A DNA stretch of 64,000 nt from the NCBI GenBank assembly GCA_964057225.1, contig OZ059896.1, positions 8,680,001-8,744,000 of the forward strand. The letters are read 5' to 3'. The notes under the pieces are model-generated. The model had not been told where the DNA came from. It saw only the letters and a list, made by a program, of their open reading frames with translations, and did no database searches. The translations under genes and the position numbers were made by a program. The first letter of the stretch is position 1; each line of letters starts with the position of its first letter. The DNA is from Auanema rhodensis. Lineage: Eukaryota > Nematoda > Chromadorea > Rhabditida > Rhabditidae. Positions 1 to 12,102 of the stretch are shown here, piece after piece.

Positions 1-43
1 GAAGAAAATAATTAAGACAAAATTATGAAGTATATCGACTTAC

Positions 44-221
44 CGTTCTCACCAGGAAATCGCTCTTGGTTCAAATTAACACCTGATAACTCGGCGTCGT
101 ATGTCCTATTTGATAACTTCTGTTGTACTACGAATGAATATACAGTATATAAAAACCCTAGGCATATTAGGTATTGAACAACACTAACATATCTACGACT
201 AATATAACGGCTTAACTGCAT
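44..221 (-). CDS. 5' exon of a type II membrane protein, possibly a glycosyltransferase (partial)
   Basis: First coding exon of a gene that continues off the left edge. The start is the ATG at 221, ten bases after a TTTCAG acceptor that fits trans-splicing; the exon ends at 44 before a GTAAGT donor. The 59 residues are a short basic N-terminus, one membrane span (about residues 10-31, VVQYLICLGFLYTVYSF) and a hydrophilic stem that ends ERFPGENG. That layout is typical of Golgi type II enzymes. The PGENG end recalls the GPGE(x)GKPV segment just before the catalytic domain of polypeptide GalNAc-transferases; this link is an inference from a few residues. The rest of the gene is outside the window. 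Confidence 0.4.
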
Positions 222-623
222 CAAGCCTTGCTGAAACAATATTTTTAAGTTTATAACAAGAGTAAAGTAAGGGAAATTATTAGTTCATGAAACATTGATA
301 ATGCCACGCGGCAACACACGTTCATACAACTAATGAAACAGGCCCTAATGCAAACAGACACATTTGGGTGGGACCTGGCAAGAATTTAACTAATACGTCA
401 GTGATTATTATGTCTCCCAAATTTTCTAATATTCTACTATAAGTGTCTTCTTTATAGCTTTTCGATTTTAAATTACAAGCCCATTTCAGAGCTATAGCAA
501 CCAAAACCAAGTATTAAAGTGTGTATATACGCAAAAAAGTATGAACATATAATATTGACAAGTTTATTACGGTGCCTCCGTCGCGAAACATCGCAAAAAC
601 AATAACAACGAACAATAGTTGAT
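222..623. other. Intergenic: 5' flank of the left gene and 3' UTR of rpl-18
   Basis: AT-rich with no convincing coding sequence. It holds the trans-splice-like acceptor of the left gene near 230 and the poly(A) signal of rpl-18 at 563-568 on the minus strand. Confidence 0.6.
563..568 (-). terminator. Poly(A) signal of rpl-18
   Basis: AATAAA on the minus strand, about 56 nt beyond the rpl-18 stop codon, at a normal distance for 3' end formation. Confidence 0.6.
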
Positions 624-1372
624 TTAGTTCTTGTAGCCCCTGCTGGCTCTGCGACCACGAGCTCTCTCGAACTTTCTTCCCTTTGATCTGACGTATGGCT
701 TGGTGTGACTGTGAGGTACTCCAGGAGCAGGTCCGAAGTGCTTCTCAGCTTCACGAGCCTTACGGGGTCCCTATAAATATGAATATAAGTTTATAAGCAA
801 AAATATAAAATTTACCTGGATGAGAAGGGTGTTTTCTCCCTTAGGGGCACGGATGGCGAGCTGGTCAAGGGTGATGATTTCTCCACCAGCCTTAAGGATA
901 CGGGCACGAGCGGTGTCAGTGACTTTAAGGGCAGCCAACTAAAAACTTTCAATAAACAAAAATAATCCTTAAACATGAAACTAACGGTGATCTTGGGAGT
1001 TTTGTAGAGACGAGCATCATCAGTAACAGTGCTCAAAGTAACAACGATCTTGTTGTCATTACCCTTCTTGGCCAAGATTCTGGCAATACGAGCAATGGAC
1101 ATTGGGGCACGGAATCTTCTGGACATGAAAAGTCTCTTTTGGATGATCTCGTTGAATTTAGCTCCAGTGCGACGAGCCAAATATCCGTAGACCTATATTT
1201 TACCAAAATATATTCATACAACAACTTCGAAAGCTTACCTTAGCCAAAATTCTGACATATGGATCTTCACTTCTTGGGGCCGTACGGCGAACCTTACGGT
1301 CATGCTTGTGATTGATGTCAATACCCTAATATAGGAAATGAATTGGCATATACATACAAAAAAACTCACCAT
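624..1372 (-). CDS. rpl-18: 60S ribosomal protein L18 (eL18)
   Basis: Large-subunit ribosomal protein. Five exons on the minus strand (1370-1372, 1239-1325, 986-1192, 816-938, 624-770) give 567 nt, or 188 residues, the usual animal L18 length. The N-terminus [15 protein letters not shown] and the C-terminus, with [20 protein letters not shown] and a final SRGYKN, are the conserved family ends. Exon 1 holds only the ATG, followed at once by a GTGAGT donor; the next exon starts with the Gly codon in phase 0. A TTTAG acceptor about 26 nt upstream fits trans-splicing. Codon use is more GC-rich than in neighbouring genes, as expected of a highly expressed gene. Confidence 0.97.
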
Positions 1373-2790
1373 GACGAAAAGCTACAAGCTTTCGGGATAC
1401 CCTAAAGCAAAAAAACCATTATAATGCATAATTATAAACACGATAACAAATATATGAAGAGTTGCTAACAATCCAAAGCAGATATACGTAAATTAAATAC
1501 TCACAAAACAGAAAATCTTTTAAAAAAAGGGGGCATAAATTTGGGATTCAAGGGTATTTCTACTATGAAAGTGTTGAATGGGTTACTGTAAAATGACCTT
1601 CGTGGTGGGACCAAAAATTTAACTTTGACGCCCTTGAAACATTTGAAAACTCAATTCAATAAAAAATTATTGTATACTGGAGCATTGTAAAACCAACTAT
1701 TTACCAAGGAATTAAACAATATAACATTTTAACATTTATCCTAGAATACTACAGAATTGCAGGTCGCAGCGAGTCCTTAGATTTTCGAGATGAGTTAACA
1801 GTGGTAGCAAATATAGTGCAGCTATTATTTTTAGAAGTTTGGATAGAGGGTCTTGGTTTATAATAAATTTAATTTAAAGAAACCTCTAAGAATAATCATA
1901 CTAAGCCAATAAACTTGCACTTGGGCTGTACTTTCTTGCAGGTTGAACCGAAATTCCAAAATGATCCTTCCACTCCTTGTTCCAGTTTTTATTTGCTTTC
2001 CAACCATTCTTCTGAATTCATAGTCTGTTTTAGTTCAGTTATCTGAGCTCTAGCTTCAGCTAGCTTTAAATATTATTTTTTTCCATGTACCTAAGATATT
2101 CATGTGGGTCTTATTGGAGTTTATATAACTAATTTTATTTCGCAGGTTGTTGTTTAAAAGTTCTATGTGATGCTTGTAGAAGTTGAAAGAATACTTCATG
2201 AGTTAAAATAACAACTATGTTATGATGTTCAGTTTACCTTGATTCTTATTTTATCACAGTCTAATCGCAATATTGAGACAGCATCTATTGTTTAAATTCA
2301 GCCTTTGCCTTTACTCTCAGTGTTGCAATAAGACTAGTTCTATTACCCCCAGTGTAGAATAAGAAAATGGAATGACCCACTTCTCAATTTTGTAAACGCA
2401 TTATTATGTGTGAGCATAGAATATATTGCGATTTTACAATATCTTACTACATTGCATTTTGTCCCACTGAAGCTTGTGAATTCAGCATTATAGGAAATTT
2501 TCTAGGCTACCTCCATGTGTTTAAAAACTACCTTAGTAACCACTTTTATGGAGTTGAGAGTGCCGTCTTATGAAAGATTTGTTGTCGCTTGGCAATTAAT
2601 GTCTTTCTCGATTTTTAAACTTGCAGATGTACTTGATATCAGCAAGTTAAGGCGCACTTCTCACGATATTTAGTTTTTTCTCGAAAGTGGTATTTATCTC
2701 ATTTTCTTTGTTGCTTTCTGTTTCCAATCCTATCCGCCATTTGTTTCCTTCAGCTTTTTTATAACATTGAAAATCCACATGCGTGTTACA
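1373..2790. other. Intergenic between rpl-18 and the BED gene (divergent)
   Basis: About 1.4 kb between divergent genes, probably holding both promoters. AT-rich; no coding sequence, RNA gene or clear repeat seen. Confidence 0.5.
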
Positions 2791-2797
2791 GTTAGCT

Positions 2798-5700
2798 ATG
2801 CTAGATACTCTCTCAAACAGGACATGCTTCATTTGTGGTCAAGCCTGTCTCAATGATGCTCTATTATTTGTACATTTTCAACAAAATCATCCTAGAGAAT
2901 TGCTCACACTGTGTTTCAAGGTTTGTGAATGTCTCATTATTGCAATCATTTTGTTCTCTATTAGCTTGTTGGGAAGCTAAATCAAAATGACCAAGGAACT
3001 GTCGTTATTGATGAAGAAGATATTACTACAAAACTAAAAGCAACTAAATACTCCCTTAGTAATATTGATGATATACTAGCGCATTCCCTACATCAAGAAC
3101 CACGATCCAGAGCAAAAAGCTTCACGTCTGGCAGTTCGGATAGGCGAAGAAAACGAGTTAGACGTTATGCTCATCCAGTATGGTCTTACTTTGAAAGAAT
3201 GGATCGGTTTGACTGCGTCTGTTTATTATGTAATGGAGTTGTCCGGTCTGCTTGTTCTACTAACTTAAGCAGACACATGAAAAGGTATATTTTTTTTAGT
3301 TGATATGATCGAACAGTGTATAAAAAATCTAATCAAAGATCACTGAATTGATTCTCAATCACTTTCTTTCGCTAGTTCTGAACTATTTCACAGCTCATTT
3401 TGACTTTTTATGTAACTATTTATACTAATCATATTTCGAGAGGTTATTTTTCAGGCATCACCCGGAAACGGCGCTTCTGATGTGTCGCACTCGCGAAGCG
3501 TTGTTACTGTCCGACACATCATCGGATACCGACGAGAGCATGAAAGTTTTGGATAGCGATGAGAAGAAAAGAAGAAAAACGATAGAAGATCAAGTTGGAC
3601 TACGAGGACGACGACAGTACATGGGCGGATCCGATAGCCAGAGTCAATCGGACGGCCTGACCGTCCCTGCAAGATTATCGACAGAAGGCAAAGACCCATC
3701 TCTTCGTGTTGATCACTACCCACATTTCCACAACGACTCTGAGTGCCAGCAAGAATCTATTAAGCAGCTACTATTATTATCAACCACTCTTGACACTCAA
3801 CAGACACCTCAACGAAAGGACTTGGACGAAGACGAGAATATTTCGGCTGGTGTAGCTTGCTCAATTCCCAAGGAGAACGTGAATACATCTGTAGCAACAG
3901 ACATTACACGATTACTTCTTAAGAAGCGAACGATGAGCACATCAGGAGCCGTCGGTTACCTGAATAGTACTACACCCGCCCCTATACAATTAGGTTCGGC
4001 GGCTGCTTCCAGTACATCTTCTCCGTCGGCTCTTCCGTTGATTTACCAGTCCGGAAATCCGTTTATGAATGATAGTAGTATAAGCCCTTCTTCTGCTTCT
4101 ACCACTACTTCCTCGTCCAGTGCTTCGTCATGTGTCTTGAATCATGTGTCGGTTCCTCAGGCTCCAAATTCTGGGGCTGTATTATCTTGTCCTGTACCTC
4201 TTCATCCGTATTCTTTGGCCCCTGTTCAACCGCCGGTTGTTACTTCAACCTTAACTCTCGATTTATCGTCCCCTTGGTGCTCTTTTCCTACATATCCTGA
4301 TATTCGTCACATTGAGCAAGTTTCCTATGATCATGACGTTAGTATCAATTGTTAATTAAAAGTTTTTGAATTTAAAACATAATATCTTGTAAATATATTG
4401 ATTATTTCTGAATTTCAACACAGAATATCCAAAATTTTGAATGCATTCTCTAATAAGTTTGTTAGATTACTTAATAGCTTGTATTCAAATATTCCAAATA
4501 AACAATAATTGTAATTGTTCGTTTCCTTTCAATGCTCATTTTTCATTTAGATTCCGTATACTAATATTGGCACGGAACCAAAAATTGATCAAATGAAGTA
4601 TGATTTTGCTGATTTAAGGGCAAAACAGTTTGAAGAAACTCGATTGTATCATAAGGTGCTTTTTTCGTTTATTTGTATATATTCTAGTGAATTATTCATT
4701 CCAGCAGCAAGAGATTGTAAACTTATCAGCAAAAGAAAATGGAAAACTTTTCGAGGAGAAAGACGATGTCTCAGATAGATCTGCTCAAAATTCTTCAGAC
4801 ACTACTCCTCCTGCTAAACGTGGACGACCAACTGAAAATCCATGCTGGAGTTATTTCATACGTTTGGATGATCAAAATGTTCGCTGCCGTCTGTGTACAA
4901 AGGTTAATTTTCATTCAAAGTATTTTTTTTAACGAATTGAAACTATTCTCAGTTGTGATTTTTGGAATTTTATTTGTTGATTCTTATCTAACCATGCATT
5001 ATGTCGGTCTTTTACCAAACCAGGCTACTTGTTGTCCGAAAAGTGGGCTATAGTTTGCACCTAAACACTAAATTGAAAACCAGAGATACGATATAGAGGT
5101 CAATTAACCATATCGAATTTTTTTGAAACATTTTATTCCAAATTAGCTCCAGAAACATTAAAGTTAACTATATATATATATAAATATATATGTATATACC
5201 GTATTCAATAATGGGTGTGACCTCTCTCATCCCCCTAAAATGGTAGATATATCCTCTACGGTAATTCGACCCACTTACGAGATTAGATCAATCCAAGCAG
5301 CTGAAGCACCAAATCTCTCAGTAATCAACATTCAGCTTTGTTCCCTTTTCATTATACCTGAATCACTTCGACTTTTGAAACTTTTTTAATCCAAAAAACG
5401 TTTTCTTCTCTTTTCGTTTATCAGTTGGGTAGAGCGAACTTTTCCAGATAGTCGTTGAGGTCTCGTGATGCATCTTATTTCGAAGCAAAAAGAGTTGAAT
5501 CGGGTTAGGCCTACAGATTGCCCGAGGGCGCACCACCAGGTTTCTGGGCTTTGTTCTAAGAAACATACCACCTTCATTCTCTTTCAACCGAATTTCAAGA
5601 ATTAGTTTTCTATTATTGATTTATCGGCGATTGTTTAATGAAAAGACAAGAAAGATATCTGGGAAGAAGACAGCTAATGGCCTTGATAGCAAGTTGAAAC

Positions 5701-6737
5701 ATGGAAATTGACCTAATTCGGATAGAAAAAGGACTCTTATCCATCTTTAGGTTAAATAGAACAGCAAATAAGCAACTTCAAGAAACAGAGAAAAATTATC
5801 TGAAGTTGTGGGTGAAAACCGAATAACCTTGTTTATCTTTATAGGTCGTAAAGTCGGCTTGTGCCACCAACATGACCAAACATTTGGAGCGTCATCACCA
5901 TCAAGATTATCAGCATTTGATTATTCAAATCAAGCAATATAGGTAAAGTGAAAGACAACTTGTCTCATGAAACTAACGGCACTATTAGGTTTAGAACTCA
6001 GAAAGGACCCAATATACAACATAATACTTCTGATCAAAATCATTTGAGTTCTAATATCATGAACTCTGTAAATCCTGTGAAGACAGAAATTTTTAACGAC
6101 ATCTATGGCACAGGATTTGATACTACAGAACATGTATTCCGTAATTTTGGAGAGTATGAAAATACTGTAAAACATTCAAAACATAAAACTTAGTAACTTG
6201 TGTTATTAAGGAATCAAACGGATGGCAAAGAACTACATGGTCAGGGGTAAACCAGTGGCCTGCCCATCCTCATGATTTGACTTCCGCATCAACAGAACAA
6301 GAGACGAATATTTCTCGCACACATAGTAAGTCATTAACAGATTCATACTAGGCATCTAAATATATGATTTCTTCTATCTTGCATTGCTTCAGATATGAAC
6401 ATAGTTACAAAACCTCATCAAGTCACAGAGTGGGCACAAGTTGCTCCACCTGTTTCCGGTAATACTCGATCGGGAGAAAAGGCATACCTTAAAAGAAATA
6501 GGTAAGGCTTAACGAGAAATCATAAAATATGCCAGTATTTTCAGGAAAACTGAACATCCCGTATGGGAATATTTTAAGCGAACGGCCGATGGCAACGCCC
6601 AATGTACAATTTGTGCTGGAATAGTGAAAAGCCCCTGCTCCTCAAACTTTATGCGTCATCTTATGCGTCATCATTCTACCGAATATAATAATGTATATGT
6701 AAAATGGGTTGAGAAACGGGGTCCTAATAAATTTTAG
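2798..6737 (+). CDS. Triple BED zinc-finger protein with an N-terminal C2H2-like finger
   Basis: Ten exons join in frame (2798-2920, 2965-3284, 3455-4337, 4551-4655, 4705-4902, 5845-5942, 5989-6166, 6211-6325, 6393-6501, 6545-6737; 2322 nt, 773 residues). Order: a C2H2-like finger (CFICGQAC then H-x5-H), BED finger 1 (HPVWSYFERMD, CLLCNG, NLSRHMKRHH), a long Ser/Thr/Pro-rich linker, BED finger 2 (CWSYFIRLDD, CRLCTK, NMTKHLERHH), an Asn/Thr-rich linker, and C-terminal BED finger 3 (HPVWEYFKRT, CTICAG, FMRHLMRHH). BED fingers bind DNA, so a transcription or chromatin factor is likely. No hAT transposase domain is visible, so this looks like a host gene. Finger 2 is split by a 942-nt intron between its Cys and His pairs. 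The ATG at 2798 follows a GTTACAG acceptor by 7 nt. Treating it as one gene is inference, but every junction keeps phase. Confidence 0.8.
4903..5844 (+). other. 942-nt intron that splits BED finger 2
   Basis: Much longer than the typical 45-nt introns here. It includes an AT dinucleotide tract near 5168-5200. Small ORFs inside show no protein-like features. It could hold a regulatory element. Confidence 0.5.
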
Positions 6738-7217
6738 GAACAGTCTTCGGTATAACACATAATCTGCTTTCACGGGTTCACAACTCTTTCTGCCCCTTAC
6801 TTCTAATTTCTAATAATAAAATAATATTTATACCTATTTGGTACATCAGAAAACCTTTCTATATCTTAATGTGCAATTGTTGTAAACTTTCATAGTCATT
6901 CCATTCACTGTCTCATATATCTTACGTTTTTAATTTTTCAGATAGCTTTCTTACCCAAGTTTACTAAATAGAAAATTATCTTAGTTATTATTCATAAAAC
7001 CCAAAAAACCATATAATCTTCGACTATATATATGTAAAGGGTATTCATTCGCTTATTACCTCATTTATATATCTAACGGTGCCTTCCCTTAAAGATTTCA
7101 TATACTTCCACTTTTCTGATTTGTTGTCATTTTTTTATAATAAAATGAACATATAAGCGCTGAAAAATCATTTCATACGTTCAGAACACATAACAAACTA
7201 CAATTTGAATGAGAACA
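6738..7217. other. Intergenic between convergent genes
   Basis: 3' flanks of the BED gene and of the omega-3 desaturase. AT-rich, with AATAAA-like poly(A) signals near 6815. No coding signal seen. Confidence 0.5.
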
Positions 7218-8742
7218 CTAGTTTGCTTTGGTTTTTAAAAGATTAGCGTCGCGACCAGCCCGATATTGAAGAATTCCTTTGCACTTGTGTACCAGATAAT
7301 CAAGCTTAATATTATACCACAGGAAACGAGCGAAAAAGTCATAATTGATCTCAGACTTGTAAGCGTATGGAGTTCCCTCATATGGCTTCAAAACATCCTT
7401 AATTCCCTGAGTAGCTTCGACGAGATGGTAGTGGGGAATTTTGTTGAAGAAATGATGAACGACATGGGCTACAATGGATGATGTATGAAGCTAAACATGA
7501 AGAAATATATCCATACCATCTGTGATGTTGTGCATAGCGTTATCTAATCCAAAGCCATATGTGCGATCGATAGTTTGAGTTTGTCCACGAACGAAAGACC
7601 ATTCATCGTGTTCGTAAACCTAAATATCATAAAAATTAAATATAAACAAATTGATAAGAATGACTGACCTCAGCTTGTTCATCTGTGTGCTGTAAATAAG
7701 TGACAATAACTAGCATGCATCCATAGAAGGAAATTGGAATTGCATAGTACTTGACGAAAGTGAAAAGATCAGATCCACAAATCAAAAAGGCAATCTGATG
7801 TTAATTCATTGTATGCAAGAAAAAGATAAGTAACATACGTAAGCACATGCTGCACAGAGAGCACCACTGACAACGCATTGAATGCGTTCTTGATTGCTCT
7901 TAAAGAGTTTTGAATAAGGCCAGAAATGAGATCCATCACTGTACCCGAACACAGTATAAACTGGGAACCATCCAAAATAATAATCTTTTAGTATGATGTA
8001 ATTAATATTCACTTACTTTACCCAACCAGAAAGTGGGAAAGCATTAAAGTGCTTCATCCAGAATGGCCAAGTAACCCAATGTTTTTCTTGATTCCAAGGA
8101 TGCCCCATGTCCTTATCAATATGATTGGTGAACTAAAAAGTAAAAATAAAAAGCACATTATAATAAAAAATGTTACGGTATGATGCAATTTGTGACTTTT
8201 TTGCCAGGGAAAATATGGAGCTAACAAAGGTGCAAATGCAATATGTCCACAAATGTCATTAATAAGCTCAGACTCGGAAAACGATCCATGAAGGCAGTCA
8301 TGTCCAACAACAAATAAAGAAAAACCAAATACACCCATAAGGCAATACCTAAAACCACACCATAGTTCAGAAAATAGTTCAAACCCTACCAAGAAAATAG
8401 ACCAAAGAGTCCTCCATAATATTCGAAATAAGAGACAGTAAAGAAAAGTGCAGTAAGTATAGCGTAGTCCTAAATACAAATAATAAAAAAAATAATGAAA
8501 TGCAAAAAAAACCTGAACAAGATATCTTAAAGAAGTAGTAAGATTTCTTTCGAAGCAATGCTTGGGGATAGCACGTCGGAAATCATCTACTGACGGCAAC
8601 TTTGGCCGGTCCTAAAACATCCCCAGTTACACGAATAATAATATATACTAGTACTAACCTGACTCTTAAGAGTTTCAGTGGCTCTATCAGCCTGATCCTT
8701 TAAGGGTCGGACGGTAACCCCGTCTGCGGCATGAGCTACCAT
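7218..8742 (-). CDS. fat-1: Omega-3 fatty acyl desaturase, FAT-1 type
   Basis: Membrane di-iron desaturase of the ER that inserts a double bond in polyunsaturated fatty acids. Nine exons (8659-8742, 8513-8611, 8390-8469, 8177-8348, 8017-8132, 7839-7971, 7669-7794, 7517-7619, 7218-7468) give 1164 nt, 387 residues. The three His boxes are present: HDCLH, HKLHH and HVVHH. The N-terminus [26 protein letters not shown], and [20 protein letters not shown] resemble C. elegans FAT-1 (omega-3) more than FAT-2 (delta-12) as far as I recall both; substrate specificity is inferred. The ATG is 2 nt after a TTTCAG acceptor. Oddity: the intron at 7972-8016 begins GTAAGT but must end in GG, not AG, to restore the conserved frame (see findings). 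Two ELO genes lie upstream on the same strand. Confidence 0.88.
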
Positions 8743-9850
8743 ACCTGAAATTGTAAAAAGTTAAAACAACTGAATTTTATAAAAAAAACTAAAATGAACA
8801 GAAGGAAAAGTTTAAAACTCGCGAATATAAATATGAAAATTCAAACTAAAGCACAAATAACGTTAAGACGCATCTAGCATTTTTCCCAATATGTTACAGC
8901 GACACCAGAAATGCGTCTGCTGGGCAGATCTGGCCATTTTGATAAGATTTGTACTTTGAAAGAAAACGAAAAAAGGTATAGAAGGACAAGAAATATCAAG
9001 TACATATATTTTATTAACAGTTATTTTCACTGAAATTTGAGTTTCTATGAAAATAAAAATATTCAATACATCTTCTGATATAAAAATATTTTAATGCTAG
9101 TTTTTTTGCGAAATATAGACTAAGCTTGACCAGAGCAACTGAATTGGTTAAACAAGAAGAAGGGGCAAATCTGACAGGAAGTAATAGATGAGAGCATTCA
9201 AGAAAATAGAGTGAAGAGCAAATAGAAAAAATGCTTCGAAAGAAGAGTGTTGAAAGTCAGCGTAGCAAAAACGCCCGGACACAGCTATTGCGTGTTCTCT
9301 GCTCTAGTTGAACCCGTTAGACCAAAGGCCGAACTTTAGCAGACATTTGTTCCCAAATTTTAGATGATAGATTCTAGAAAAGCGTTTCCTCAAAAAGAAT
9401 GGAAAAGCATTGATTTTTTCCTTTTATTCGTCTAATTCGCCCAAAAAAGGTTCAAAATAGAAAGAAAAAATTAATCACTGCGTAAGTGTGCTTCCCAAGG
9501 TTAACAAGGAAATCAGTATTAAAATCTTTTAGAAAACCAGGAAAGGAAAACGATAACCTTCTAATCTATTGCGCCGTATGCCCTATAGCACCTATCACTC
9601 TTTGCCAAAGTTATTATCTTATATTATAAAGTGCATCCAAGAAGTATTTAATTTTCCGAGACCTGACAGTTAACGATCATGTTAAATTTTGAACGAGTGA
9701 AGTTCTGCACCCAGTGTATAATGAGATCACGTTACAAGTACAAAACTTTTAGTCTTTGATATTTAATCTCATTTAGTTTCTTAAAATCTAAAAAAATATT
9801 ATTTTTAATAAATAAGTATTTATTATAAGATATATAGTACGAGTATCTAT
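8743..9850. other. Intergenic between elongase A and the desaturase
   Basis: About 1.1 kb, likely the fat-1 promoter and the 3' flank of elongase A. A 24-codon minus-strand ORF near 8875-8940 starts in a fair context (CAAAATGG) but resembles no family I know. Nothing else seen. Confidence 0.45.
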
Positions 9851-11060
9851 TTATTGTGTTTTTCCTGCAGCCTTGAGATATTTCTTTCCTCCTTTATCAA
9901 TATATGACTCCTTGTAGAACCTGTTTTAAAAAAATAAAAAAACGCAAATATATGAAAAACTAACTGAATCCAAAGAGCGAAGTATGTTACTAGCATGAAA
10001 ACTCCTAAGAACCATCCCTTGAAAGTTACAGCATACTTTTCAGCAGATAGTAAACTTGCAACTCCAACATGCAATTGAGCTGCGATAGCAATAGCAAACT
10101 AATAGAATAATAATGATTATAACTTCTAATTTATAAAATATTTACCTGAACCATCTGACCAGTTGTGATAATTTGAGCTAGATGGGCTGGAACATGAATT
10201 TTAAGAGATTTTGCAAGGTAATATCTATAAATATAAATTTTCGAACTAATTTTCATTATAATCTGAACTTACGAATACATAAAGGCATGAATGATATAGT
10301 TCATCCATACAACCCAGAACATATGAGCATTGTCCTCGTGATAGCAAACAAGAGCATAATATCCAGTGAAGGCATGATGATACCTATTCAATAAATCATG
10401 TTAGTTAATGCTTTGTAGTTAATTTTTTGTTACCAATGCATGAACATTAAAGGTTTCTTTCTTAATACGATAAAAATGGTATCAATCAACTCAGGAATTT
10501 TGGAAAGAACCCAGAGCAAAACCCAATATCCGCATGATTTATCTGTCTGAAGTTCAGAAATATGCAGATGAACGTCTAAAAAAAGCATATTTGAAAGAAA
10601 ACTGAATTGTAAATCAGTACGTCCAATTCCTTTGTCAGCTACTACTCTAAGAAAAAGTGGGAAGGTGAATAGGAATCCAAGAAGTGAAAAAGTTGCTAGA
10701 ATTCCATTCCATATATTTAAAGGTACTAAAATTTTAAAATTATATCCAAATAAATGTTTTTTATATGAATTTCTCACATTGAAGATCAAAAGGTTTTCTA
10801 TCTCTCATATAGTATTTAATAGAGAAAACCACTGCCATATAAGCAACAGCTAACTTGATAGAAAAAGTTTCCAAGCTTAAGCAATAAGCTTTTGCTTTTT
10901 CATAGTTAAATTCATCAAATAAAATGGACAAAGTAGATACCTGAAATTAGGATGCTTCAAACATTTATTTTAAAATAATTCAATTTTTTATCTCATCAGG
11001 AGGGAGTATGACATATAACAGAATCACCGGAAAAAAACTTTTAATACTAACCTCAGCCAT
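9851..11060 (-). CDS. ELO-family very long chain fatty acid elongase (paralogue A)
   Basis: 3-keto-acyl-CoA synthase of the ER that extends fatty acids by two carbons. Eight exons (11052-11060, 10778-10940, 10621-10725, 10434-10575, 10273-10383, 10146-10224, 9965-10098, 9851-9920) give 813 nt, 270 residues. Motifs: LPLNIWNG, KIPELIDTIFIVLRKKPL, the HxxHH box MHWYHH (split by an intron after the Trp codon's second base), MNYIIHAFMYSYY, and a basic C-terminus YIDKGGKKYLK; several hydrophobic spans. The 45-nt segment 10576-10620 has good intron ends but no stop and a length divisible by three, so retention would add 15 residues. The protein starts like its neighbour (both have YEKAKAY), so the two genes are tandem duplicates. 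Confidence 0.88.
10576..10620 (-). other. Possible in-frame retained intron in elongase A
   Basis: GTACTG...TTTTTTTAG, 45 nt, open in the gene's frame. Spliced out it leaves GIGHVHLHISEL; retained it inserts 15 residues. The size matches neighbouring introns, so splicing is favoured, but the sequence permits both forms. Confidence 0.5.
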
Positions 11061-12102
11061 TTTTTGATGACAGAATTTCAATTACCGCCAGATTAAGCAT
11101 ATAGAGGTACTTGATTTTCTTATATAGGTGAGTTAGAGTGGTCCCATATCACCCCACATCATCAAAACAGCTGACAAGAAATTTGTTGTCAGGAGATAAG
11201 CCTCATCTGTATGGAGATGTTCACGTGTATAATGGCAGGTACGGAAGAAGGTATACATAACTGAATGTTTCCACTATGAAAATGCTAATGTAGTAAAGTT
11301 TCGTAAATGTTCAAAGCATAAGTATTTATAACATTGTTCCTTTTTTAGATTATAGTAACAGTACCAATGATGCTTTATTCAAAATATTTTAACAATCAAT
11401 GGCAACAATATTTTCATATGGGCAAAACAAACTAGTGCATAAGCCTTGCATAAGGATTTAGATGTCATAATATGTGTAAAATACATTGTTAAAAACTTTG
11501 TATCTATTAAATATGTTTTCTGATTTTTTAAATTAATTTTTAACTTAATTCCAATGTAAAATTTTTACTTCTACTGATTTAGTTACCTCTTATCTCATCA
11601 CCCTTTTCTTTGATATGGTGCCATCGTTAATTCTCAATAAAATTTCTTACCATCACAAATTGATGAAAACTCACAATCTATTGTGAGAAAATAATAGTAA
11701 TTTTGCAATGAAAAACTTTTCTTCAATAATATTATATCATTACAAGAAATAAATGCATAGGTATGATGGATCATTCACTGCTGAAAACGTGGCGTACCTT
11801 TATCTTTTTCATTTTTCCCTCTAATCAACAAATTTGCAGAGAGAACTTTGTTCTAAAGTGAAACTTTGTACGAATTATAAGCACGATATGGCCCTGTAGC
11901 TGTCAGCAATTTTGCAGCAGGTCCGTACTTTGTACGAAATTATTCTTATCTATGTGCTAATATTTTCCTGAGATTACCGTACCACAAAACAAAATAAGAA
12001 AACAACAATATTATTATATTCTAGTTAATACATCATTATGACAATTTTCGTGAACACTACGAGCTCAACAGTAACTTAAGTAATCTTTCGAGAATAGAGT
12101 AT
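11061..12102. other. Intergenic between the two elongase genes
   Basis: About 1 kb, AT-rich, no coding signal. It should contain the promoter of elongase A and the 3' flank of elongase B. The gap makes a simple operon with standard short spacing unlikely. Confidence 0.5.
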
